A stretch of 10,745 bases of DNA from Planctomycetota bacterium (GTDB lineage: Bacteria > Planctomycetota > Brocadiia > Brocadiales > Bathyanammoxibiaceae), in assembly GCA_030598065.1 (NCBI GenBank), contig JAUVQR010000030.1, forward strand, positions 1-10,745, in the 5' to 3' direction. The notes below the pieces were generated by a model that was given only the letters and a program-made list of their open reading frames with translations, was not told the origin of the DNA and made no database searches. Below, one piece after another: positions 1-5,692 of the stretch. The position numbers and the translations under genes were made by a program. Position 1 is the first letter of the stretch, and each line of letters begins with the position of its first letter.

Positions 1-534
1 AAGTTGTCTCTGCGAAAACGAGCTGTAGAAAACAAACGTGGCAAAGGTGAGAACCAGTAAGATACTGAACGCAAGCACCACACGAAAGCGCATGGAAGAC
101 TGTGTCAGGGCCTCCCACGTCAGTTCTCTCAGGAAGCTGCCGGCGCTGACTAGCCCGCCTCTATGTTCCTCCCTGGCCATGGCCGCGGAGTCTTCCAGCA
201 TCTCCCGGAGGGGCTTGCAAACGTCGCCCTCCTCGCTCTTTAGACGGAAGCGCACCTTCGGGCCGCCGGCGCCGAACTCAACCATGTCTCCGTCATGCAG
301 CACGACCTCGTCTATCTGTTGGCCGTTCACAAAGGTGCCGTCGGCCTTGTTCCTTAACAGGTAGTCACAACCTTGGAGTTCTATCTCGGCGTGAAAGGGG
401 GCGGCAACCTTGTCCGCGGAGGGATCGAACCGCAGTTCGTTCGCGGGGTCGGTGCCGATTTTCAGTCTCTCCGCGGTAAAGACCTCTGTAGCGCCCTTCT
501 TGCTGCCGGAGAGATGGACAAATACTGTTTTCAC
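1..534 (-). CDS. FHA-domain membrane protein, N-terminal part (truncated by window edge)
   Basis: The frame is open from a GTG at 534 to the window edge, giving 178 residues with no stop. Residues about 19-98 read as a forkhead-associated (FHA) fold: an IGTDPANELRF strand (24-36 region), PFHAEI (46-51), DGTFVNG (65-71) and LHDGDMVEFG (79-88). A charged linker follows, then one strongly hydrophobic helix at about 152-173, so the FHA domain should be cytoplasmic and the missing C-terminus probably lies across the membrane. FHA domains usually bind phosphothreonine proteins. Here the usual GR arginine is Thr28 and the serine of the SxxH motif is Ala45, so phosphopeptide binding may be altered or lost. 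The GTG start is supported by GGGGG (542-546) seven bases upstream. The gene begins 26 bases after the stop of the preceding minus-strand gene, so the two may be cotranscribed. What lies beyond the membrane helix cannot be seen. Confidence 0.8.
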   Translation of the reverse strand, partial: MKTVFVHLSGSKKGATEVFTAERLKIGTDPANELRFDPSADKVAAPFHAEIELQGCDYLLRNKADGTFVNGQQIDEVVLHDGDMVEFGAGGPKVRFRLKSEEGDVCKPLREMLEDSAAMAREEHRGGLVSAGSFLRELTWEALTQSSMRFRVVLAFSILLVLTFATFVFYSSFSQRQL

Positions 535-541
535 TGGTGAA

Positions 542-546
542 CCCCC
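542..546 (-). promoter_or_regulatory. Ribosome binding site of the FHA gene
   Basis: GGGGG on the minus strand, seven bases before the GTG at 534. No ATG lies nearby in the same frame, so this site is the main reason for choosing the GTG start. Confidence 0.5.
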
Positions 547-560
547 AGAGACACCACGTA

Positions 561-1151
561 TTAACGGGGTTTGTTATCGCAAAAATGCTTATAGATAGCG
601 CCAGAAAAAGACCGTAACGCGGTCACGTCATGGCCCAGCTCCTTGAGCCTCCTATCAAAACCCTCCATGCTGGAGAAATTCTTGGAGACGTACTCCGCCA
701 CAAACGTCTCTGCCGTTATAAGATTTACCTCAGGCCCTTTGTCGTCAGAGCTATGGTATATACTGTAGGCTATCAAATCGGTTATAGTCCGCAGGGCTAT
801 GTCTACGTCCCTGCCTATCCTATCCCTCACCATATCGAACGTGAGGTCTTTTCTGCGGTAGTAGTACCGGTAAATCCCCTCTGCAATGTCCTGAAGCTCT
901 TTCGTATCCCCGGAGGCCTTCTTGATTCGTTCCCAAAAATCCTCCGGATCCTTGAAATGGTCTGATATATACTCCTTTACGGCGGTCCCGGCCTTCTGGA
1001 AATTTTCCTCTGTGCTTTGACCCTCTTGGGTCTTAGAGATTTTGTACGCCACTATGTCTACGATGGCCTTAAGACCTGGGTGCCCTTCTACATTCATGTC
1101 TAATGCCCTGGTATCAGGCCTCATTGCCATTATCCTCGCTCCGAGCAGCAT
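561..1151 (-). CDS. Unrecognised protein made of two tandem copies of a 75-residue repeat
   Basis: I do not recognise this protein. It has up to 196 residues, is charged and apparently soluble, and shows no signal peptide or membrane helix. Residues 27-101 and 120-194 (numbered from 1151) align without a gap at a constant offset of 93, with 24 of 75 positions identical by my count. Shared elements are L-x-x-I-x-D-x-x-A-Y-x-I at the start, V-x-E-Y-x-S-x-x-F in the middle and a closing G-x-I-Y. Each copy looks mainly helical. The start is uncertain: the ATG at 1151 has no clear ribosome site, while the ATG at 1130 (residue 8) has GGAG eight bases upstream and the ATG at 1124 has GAGG nine bases upstream, so 1130 or 1124 is more likely. 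It lies 26 bases before the FHA gene and may share its transcript. The 111-residue open frame on the opposite strand is taken as a shadow. Confidence 0.75.
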   Translation of the reverse strand: MLLGARIMAMRPDTRALDMNVEGHPGLKAIVDIVAYKISKTQEGQSTEENFQKAGTAVKEYISDHFKDPEDFWERIKKASGDTKELQDIAEGIYRYYYRRKDLTFDMVRDRIGRDVDIALRTITDLIAYSIYHSSDDKGPEVNLITAETFVAEYVSKNFSSMEGFDRRLKELGHDVTALRSFSGAIYKHFCDNKPR

Positions 1152-1189
1152 ACCATACGGAGCAGTGTCTCACAATTAACTTCTGTTGT

Positions 1190-1195
1190 ATTATA
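1190..1195 (-). promoter_or_regulatory. Candidate -10 box upstream of the repeat protein gene
   Basis: A perfect TATAAT on the minus strand in an AT-rich stretch, about 60 bases before the likely start at 1130. I see no convincing -35 hexamer at 16-18 bases spacing, so this is a weak call. Confidence 0.3.
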
Positions 1196-1201
1196 TATTA
1201 G

Positions 1202-1470
1202 ATTTTACTACGATTCTATGCGAAACCGCTTTCCGGTGGGCTTACGGCAAAAGAACATGATACGTTAGAAACACACGCTGAACGGGGCCTGAAGATACTG
1301 GAGGGTGTGAACTTCTTGCAGCAGGAACTGCCCATAATCCTGCACCACCAGGACCAGGAGCATCTACATACCGCAGTTAAATAAGACGGTGGAAATACGC
1401 TAGGCACTCATGAGCCAGAGGCCCGGAGACATGATAACCGCAGGTGACAACGCCTTTCAACAGTCTGTCA
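1202..1470 (+). pseudogene. Decayed HD-GYP phosphodiesterase domain fragment
   Basis: No intact gene fits this gap between two minus-strand genes, but the plus-strand translation resembles an HD-GYP domain, the family that hydrolyses cyclic di-GMP. In one frame from 1202, ILL...KPLSGGLTAKEHDTL matches the family pattern ILLKPGPLTxEE. It is followed by THAERGLKIL (family HPExGxxIL) and PIILHHQ (family PIVxxHHE; the His pair is at 1343-1348). The frame hits TAA at 1382-1384. The same frame then reads PEAR at 1415-1426, and after a shift of frame near 1427 it continues ITAGDNAFQ, resembling the family string ARIIAVADAFDA. The catalytic HD part is absent, the GYP loop is unrecognisable and there is no start codon context. 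I infer a relic of a once larger gene. The exact ends are approximate. The match rests on pattern memory, not on a search. Confidence 0.6.
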
Positions 1471-1487
1471 GTTCCTTGAACAACCCG

Positions 1488-3701
1488 CTACTCTATTCCC
1501 AGCGTCTGCAACAACTCCGAGACCTTTGAGGCTTCAGGTGTAGGCGGCGCACAGTACTCCAATGGAATACAGACGTAGGCCACCGGGGTGCCGTCGGCGC
1601 TTGGCGGGTAGGGGAGATCATCATCTTCTTCTTCTATGGGGTCGTGCAGTGTCACTATCTTGCCGGGCCGATATGTGCCCAGGGCGGCCTTTAACAGCCG
1701 CCACGTATCCGGGTCGTCCTTCCTGCCGATAACAGCGGCATGAGGGGGAGGGGTGATGTGGTAGCCAAGGGCCAGCGCGTAGGTGGAGGCAAAATGCCCG
1801 GACTTCCCGGCAGAGCCGGCGTACACCCTGAGCGTTTGTCCGGCCCTCTCACGGTATTCGTCCCTACCCGTCATATAAAACAACCTGTCCAGGATCATCG
1901 CCGCTACGGCATTCGCGCCGGGGGTTGGAACATCCTCAAAGGGCTTGCGCGCAAAACGCCTGTGGGCAAGGGCCGTGTCAAAGAAACCTCCCTCCCCTTC
2001 ATCCCAGAAATTGTCGAGACAATATCCCATGATGTCCTCCGCCGCCTCCAAATAAAACCTGTAACCAGAGACCTCGTAGGCATCCAGACAGGCCATAGAC
2101 ATCTGCACGTTGTCATCCAGAAAACCCGGCACACGCTCCCCTCCCGGATAAGTCGCGTGCAAGACGCCCTCGCCTCTCCTGTAGGAGTTTGCCAGTAAGA
2201 AATCAAGCGACTTCAGCGCTTTTTTCTTTATATCTTCCCTGCCGGTAAACTTGTATACCTCAAGGAACGCCGAAATCATCATCCCGTTACGGGAACTATA
2301 CTTGCTTTTATCAACAAAGGGCGCCGTAGCCGTAGAGGAACCCCTCGACTCGCGCATCTCTTCCCTGCCGCCGTTTATCAGGGTAATAACCTCTTCAGTG
2401 GGCATGCCCAGCTCCCCGGCAATTTCCTCCGGCGCGGCGGATATCCGCGGCACGTTCTTGGCCCGGTTGTGTCTCATCTCCCCCAGAACCTCTATCCCGT
2501 AGTAACGTTTGATTACCTTCGCCTCCAGGGGTGAGAGTGCCGCGTCCACCTCCGCCGGTGTCCACGTATAAAAATCCCCGTCATCGCCCCTGCCGACGTC
2601 GGCGTCCTGCGAGGCATAGAACCCGCCGAGTTGACTGTCAGACGCCTCACGGTCTATATAGCCCAGAATATCTTCCACAATGTCTTTGTAGGCGGCATTA
2701 CCCGTTGCGGCATAGGCCTGAGCAAAATTCCTCAACATTCCGGAGTTCACGTAGGACATCTTTTCAAAGTGAGGTACACGCCACTCCCTGTCCATTGCAT
2801 ACCGGAAAAACCCTCCCATTATATGGTCCCTGATGCCGCCTTCAGCCATGGCATCCACCGTCTGAAGGGCACGCGCAAGAAGCCCTGCATTTTCTCCGGA
2901 AAACCCCCTCCAGAGGGCGAACTCCACACCCGACTCACTGGGGAATTTTGTGCCGGTACCGAACCCGCCGAAATCGAGGTCAAAGTCCTCAGCGATGTGC
3001 CGCGCCATTGAATCCAACAGCTCCGGGGACAATTCACCGGCCTTCAACCCCGCTTGCTGCTGCGCAAGGACCAGCCGGCTCATCTCCTCCGCCTGTGTGA
3101 GAAGCTCGTCTTTACCCTCTCTGTACAGCGTAGCTATACTGGGCAGCAAAGACCTGAACCCCTTGCGCCCCCACTTGTCTTCGGCCGGAAAGTACGTACC
3201 GCCGAAGAATACCTTGCCGTCAGGGGTAAGAAACGCCGTCAGCGGCCAGCCCCCATGCCCGCTGATGGCCATTACGGCGTTCTGATACCAGCGGTCTATG
3301 TCCGGCATCTGGTCCATGTCCACCTTGATTGCCACGAAGTATTCGTTTATTAGCCGGGCGACCTCCGGGTCGGCATACGTCTCCTCATCCATCACGTGGC
3401 ACCAGTGGCACCATATCGCGCCTATGTCCAGCAATATAGGCCGGTCCAGCCTCCTGGCCAGCGCAAACGCCTCTTCCCCGTACTCGTGCCAGTCTATAAG
3501 CTGAAACCTGGCGCTGCGCAGGTAGGGGCTGGCAGAGAGGGCAAGCCGGTTTTCTTTATGATTGAGGTCTCCCTGCTTGAGGCCCGGGGCCGGGCTGCCG
3601 GGTTCATCAGCGTAGACACCGGGAACACCGTCCCGACCCGCTAACGCCAGAACACTCAACAAGACCAACACTGCCGACGTCAAAATATTTATGCCTCGCA
3701 A
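1488..3701 (-). CDS. Exported DUF255 / thioredoxin-fold protein (YyaL / SPATA20 family)
   Basis: Residue numbers here count from the longest frame (GTG at 3731, 747 residues). The N-terminus is hydrophobic (about 14-31) and reads as a signal peptide or membrane anchor. Residues about 60-190 match the family's thioredoxin-like domain: NRLALSASPYL, WHEYGEEAF, a CHWC redox motif at 108-111, MPDID, GGWPLTAFLTPDG and GGTYFP. The rest, to the C-terminus, is the family's alpha-helical (alpha/alpha)6-barrel-like region, including GGFYASQDAD, FLDDNVQMS and a closing AYVC. The length is normal for the family plus a leader. The biochemical role of the family is not established; the CHWC pair suggests redox or disulfide chemistry, here outside the cytoplasm. 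I prefer a TTG start at 3701 because GGAGGGGG sits six bases before it and a plausible promoter would start transcription near 3733, leaving no leader for the GTG at 3731. The neighbours give no clue to its role. Confidence 0.9.
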   Translation of the reverse strand: MRGINILTSAVLVLLSVLALAGRDGVPGVYADEPGSPAPGLKQGDLNHKENRLALSASPYLRSARFQLIDWHEYGEEAFALARRLDRPILLDIGAIWCHWCHVMDEETYADPEVARLINEYFVAIKVDMDQMPDIDRWYQNAVMAISGHGGWPLTAFLTPDGKVFFGGTYFPAEDKWGRKGFRSLLPSIATLYREGKDELLTQAEEMSRLVLAQQQAGLKAGELSPELLDSMARHIAEDFDLDFGGFGTGTKFPSESGVEFALWRGFSGENAGLLARALQTVDAMAEGGIRDHIMGGFFRYAMDREWRVPHFEKMSYVNSGMLRNFAQAYAATGNAAYKDIVEDILGYIDREASDSQLGGFYASQDADVGRGDDGDFYTWTPAEVDAALSPLEAKVIKRYYGIEVLGEMRHNRAKNVPRISAAPEEIAGELGMPTEEVITLINGGREEMRESRGSSTATAPFVDKSKYSSRNGMMISAFLEVYKFTGREDIKKKALKSLDFLLANSYRRGEGVLHATYPGGERVPGFLDDNVQMSMACLDAYEVSGYRFYLEAAEDIMGYCLDNFWDEGEGGFFDTALAHRRFARKPFEDVPTPGANAVAAMILDRLFYMTGRDEYRERAGQTLRVYAGSAGKSGHFASTYALALGYHITPPPHAAVIGRKDDPDTWRLLKAALGTYRPGKIVTLHDPIEEEDDDLPYPPSADGTPVAYVCIPLEYCAPPTPEASKVSELLQTLGIE

Positions 3702-3707
3702 GAGATT

Positions 3708-3715
3708 CCCCCTCC
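3708..3715 (-). promoter_or_regulatory. Strong ribosome binding site pointing to a TTG start for the DUF255 gene
   Basis: GGAGGGGG on the minus strand, six bases before a TTG at 3701-3699. It lies inside the longer reading frame, whose GTG at 3731 has no such site. The product from TTG would begin MRGINILTSAVLVLLS, a compact export signal. Confidence 0.5.
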
Positions 3716-3739
3716 GGTAAAATATTTCCACATAGTTTC

Positions 3740-3768
3740 AATTTATTCCATAATTGCGACATATTCAA
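3740..3768 (-). promoter_or_regulatory. Candidate sigma70-type promoter for the DUF255 gene
   Basis: On the minus strand TTGAAT (3768-3763) is followed after exactly 17 bases by TAAATT (3745-3740). Each hexamer matches the consensus at four of six positions. The expected start of transcription is near 3733, about 32 bases before the TTG start. Seen in sequence only; AT-rich DNA gives such matches by chance. Confidence 0.35.
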
Positions 3769-3921
3769 GGCCCCACCTAGAGGCCTCGCTCAGAGACGCA
3801 ATGTAATGGTGCGCTTGTCACACAGGCGCGGGCCTTGAGCGGTCCGGTCCCGCAACCACGGCTGAAGGCGCTTAACCCTTATATTTTCCGTTCCCTCATG
3901 CAATATAATTTTTATTTTCTG

Positions 3922-3950
3922 TTGATTTTCCGGGGTCTTTGCTCTATTAA
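3922..3950 (+). promoter_or_regulatory. Candidate promoter for the arginine decarboxylase operon
   Basis: TTGATT (3922-3927) and TATTAA (3945-3950) are separated by 17 bases. Each matches the sigma70 consensus at four of six positions. Transcription would begin near 3957, leaving a leader of roughly 47 bases before the ATG at 4004. I find no clear operator or riboswitch in that leader. Confidence 0.4.
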
Positions 3951-4003
3951 GTTAAAGATTCTAAACTTTCCGGTCTGTCGCTTCTAAAAGGGTTTTTTAT
4001 GTT

Positions 4004-4555
4004 ATGTACGAAATGGTCCCAGCCAGGGTATTCTTTACAAAAGGCGTCGGTAAACATAAGGAAAAGCTACAGTCGTTTGAACTCGCCCTACGTAAGGCCG
4101 GTATAGAAAAATACAACCTTGTCAAAGTCTCCAGTATCTTCCCTCCAAAGTGCAAGATCGTAACCAAGAACACGGGCAACCCCCTTATCAAACCCGGTCA
4201 GGTGGTGCATTGTGTGCTCAGTGATAATTCCACCAACGAACCCCACCGCATGATAAGCGCGTCGGTCGGGCTGGCGGTACCCGCAGAGACCGAGCACTAC
4301 GGCTACCTCAGCGAACATCACGGGTTCGGGGAGAATGAGGAGAAGGCCGGGGACTACGCCGAAGACCTCGCGGCCTCGATGCTCGCCACCACATTGGGCA
4401 TAGAATTCGACCCTGAAAAGAACTACGATGAGCGGAAACAAATCTACCGGATGAGCGGCAAAATCATAAAGGCCAGAAACATTACTCAAACGGCCCGTGG
4501 CGATAAGGACGGGCTGTGGACGACCGTCTTAGCTGCCGCGGTCTTTCTGCCATGA
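4004..4555 (+). CDS. Pyruvoyl-dependent arginine decarboxylase
   Basis: The enzyme converts arginine to agmatine and CO2, the first step of the agmatine route to polyamines, in the cytoplasm. The protein has 183 residues, normal for the pyruvoyl-dependent family. It shows KVSSIFPP at 41-48: in this family the chain cuts itself between the two serines (here Ser43 and Ser44), and the second becomes the pyruvoyl group of the larger subunit. Also seen are FFTKGVG near the N-terminus, ISASVGLAVP in the middle and the conserved HHGFGENEEKAGDYAED segment. The ATG at 4004 is preferred because AAAAGGG (3986-3992) lies 11 bases upstream; the ATG at 4013 would be too far from it. The stop lies in an 11-base tandem repeat next to the start of the DHS-like gene, suggesting translational coupling. 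A few relatives act on other amino acids, but the neighbouring agmatinase gene supports arginine. Confidence 0.93.
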   Translation: MYEMVPARVFFTKGVGKHKEKLQSFELALRKAGIEKYNLVKVSSIFPPKCKIVTKNTGNPLIKPGQVVHCVLSDNSTNEPHRMISASVGLAVPAETEHYGYLSEHHGFGENEEKAGDYAEDLAASMLATTLGIEFDPEKNYDERKQIYRMSGKIIKARNITQTARGDKDGLWTTVLAAAVFLP

Positions 4556-4571
4556 CACAGCCATGACACAG
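4550..4571 (+). repeat. 11-bp tandem duplication at the decarboxylase / DHS-like junction
   Basis: CCATGACACAG occurs twice in perfect tandem (4550-4560 and 4561-4571). The first copy holds the decarboxylase stop TGA (4553-4555), overlapped by an ATG at 4552. The second holds the start ATG of the next gene (4563). Removing one copy would restore a classical ATGA four-base stop/start overlap without changing either protein. Confidence 0.9.
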
Positions 4572-5660
4572 TGCAATGAGAAAGATCTAAGAGACAAGTA
4601 CCTTAATAAGGGCGTCATCCCGGCCCACAAGGTGACGGCGAGCGAGGACATGCGTGTGGTAGACCTGGTTGACGGTTTTGCCGCGTCAGGCGCCTTTAAC
4701 GCGGGGCGGCTGGCCGAGGCCTCTAAGCTATTTCTGAAGATGGCCCAGGATAAAGAGGACACCGCCATCTGCCTCACCCTCTCCGGGGCCCTGACCCCCA
4801 CGGGTATGGGCGGCCTACTGCGAGAGCTGATTGAGGCGGGGCTGGTGGACTTTATCATATCTACCGGCGCGAACATCTACCACGACCTGCATTTTGCCCT
4901 GGACCTGCCCATGTACCGCGGCGACTTCCGGGCCAATGACTCCGAACTGCGGAAGGCCAAGATTTATCGTATATACGACATGTTCGTCACGGACGAGGTG
5001 CTTGTAGAGACCGACAGCTTCCTGCAGACCGCGCTTGACAACGGCACCGGCCGGCAGGGCATCTCCAGCGCGCAACTGCACCATATAATCGGAAACGCGG
5101 CGCTCAAAAAGGCTCCCCACCCGGAAAGAAGCTTTGTCGCCCAGGCCGCCAGGCTCGGCGTGCCCGTATTTACGTCATCACCCGGGGACTCGGCGATTGG
5201 CATGATGCTTGCCCTTTTAAAACTTCACGGGAGCACGGTGACGGTAGACCCCGACCTGGATGTCCTGCAGACGGCGGCCATAATACACGGCAGCAAGAAA
5301 AACGGCGTTATTACACTGGGGGGCGGCTCGCCAAAGAATTTCTACATGCAGACACAGCCCATGCTGGAAATGCTCTTCGGAAGGCCCTGCAAGGGACATG
5401 ATTATTTTATACAGATAACCACCGATTCGCCCCAGTGGGGCGGCCTTTCGGGGGCCACGCCACAGGAGGCTGTCTCCTGGGGGAAGGTCAAGAAGGGGAA
5501 TGTTGAGAACAACGTTGTCGTATACTGCGATGCAACGATAGCGGCGCCTATCCTGATGACCTATGGCCTGGCACGGGCGGGAAAGAGGCCCCAGAAGAGG
5601 CTGTACGAGCAACTTCCGGAACTGGTCGCCGCACTTAAACGCGACTCAAATCCTTTATAA
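4563..5660 (+). CDS. Deoxyhypusine-synthase-like NAD-dependent aminobutyl transferase; candidate homospermidine synthase
   Basis: The 365-residue protein spans the whole deoxyhypusine synthase (DHS) fold. Visible family segments are LTLSGALTPTGMGG (71-84), ISTGANIYHDLH (99-110), LGGGSPKNF (252-260) and SGATPQEAVSWGK (296-308). Lys308 corresponds to human Lys329, which carries the aminobutyl group as an imine, and Glu302 and Trp306 match human Glu323 and Trp327. By eye, human His288 becomes Asn259 and human Asp316 becomes Leu295. True DHS modifies eIF5A, which bacteria lack, so hypusine formation is unlikely. Because the genes before and after it make agmatine and putrescine, I infer aminobutyl transfer between putrescine units to give homospermidine, or onto agmatine. 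The ATG at 4563 lies seven bases after the decarboxylase stop and lacks its own ribosome site, which points to coupling. Family assignment is firm; the substrate is inferred. Confidence 0.88.
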   Translation: MTQCNEKDLRDKYLNKGVIPAHKVTASEDMRVVDLVDGFAASGAFNAGRLAEASKLFLKMAQDKEDTAICLTLSGALTPTGMGGLLRELIEAGLVDFIISTGANIYHDLHFALDLPMYRGDFRANDSELRKAKIYRIYDMFVTDEVLVETDSFLQTALDNGTGRQGISSAQLHHIIGNAALKKAPHPERSFVAQAARLGVPVFTSSPGDSAIGMMLALLKLHGSTVTVDPDLDVLQTAAIIHGSKKNGVITLGGGSPKNFYMQTQPMLEMLFGRPCKGHDYFIQITTDSPQWGGLSGATPQEAVSWGKVKKGNVENNVVVYCDATIAAPILMTYGLARAGKRPQKRLYEQLPELVAALKRDSNPL

Positions 5661-5692
5661 TATCACCTTTTTGTAGTATATGAATTGCCTTC

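Larger units (their letters stand above)
3732..4003. other. Divergent intergenic region
   Basis: These 272 bases separate the divergent DUF255 and arginine decarboxylase genes. They hold a candidate promoter at each end and, between about 3780 and 3880, a GC-rich block that can fold: GCGGGCC (3828-3834) can pair with GG/CCCGC (3846-3853) with one bulged base. The block has no run of T after it, so it does not look like a simple terminator. I see no tRNA and no credible small open frame. Confidence 0.5.

Noticed and set aside
38..364. 108-residue plus-strand open frame at the left edge
   Set aside because: The minus strand encodes an FHA domain and membrane helix over the same bases. The plus frame is Ser/Pro-rich shadow sequence.
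630..965. 111-residue plus-strand open frame opposite the repeat protein
   Set aside because: The opposite strand shows a clear internal protein duplication and a sensible operon position. This frame has no such structure and looks like a shadow.
1385..1487. Search for a terminator after the DUF255 gene
   Set aside because: A TTCAA...TTGAA pair encloses a long loop without a T-run. Nothing resembles an intrinsic terminator.
3769..3787. Possible terminator hairpin around AGGCC...GGCCT
   Set aside because: Only about five pairs with a nine-base loop and no T-run in either direction, and it lies upstream of both divergent genes, where no terminator is needed.
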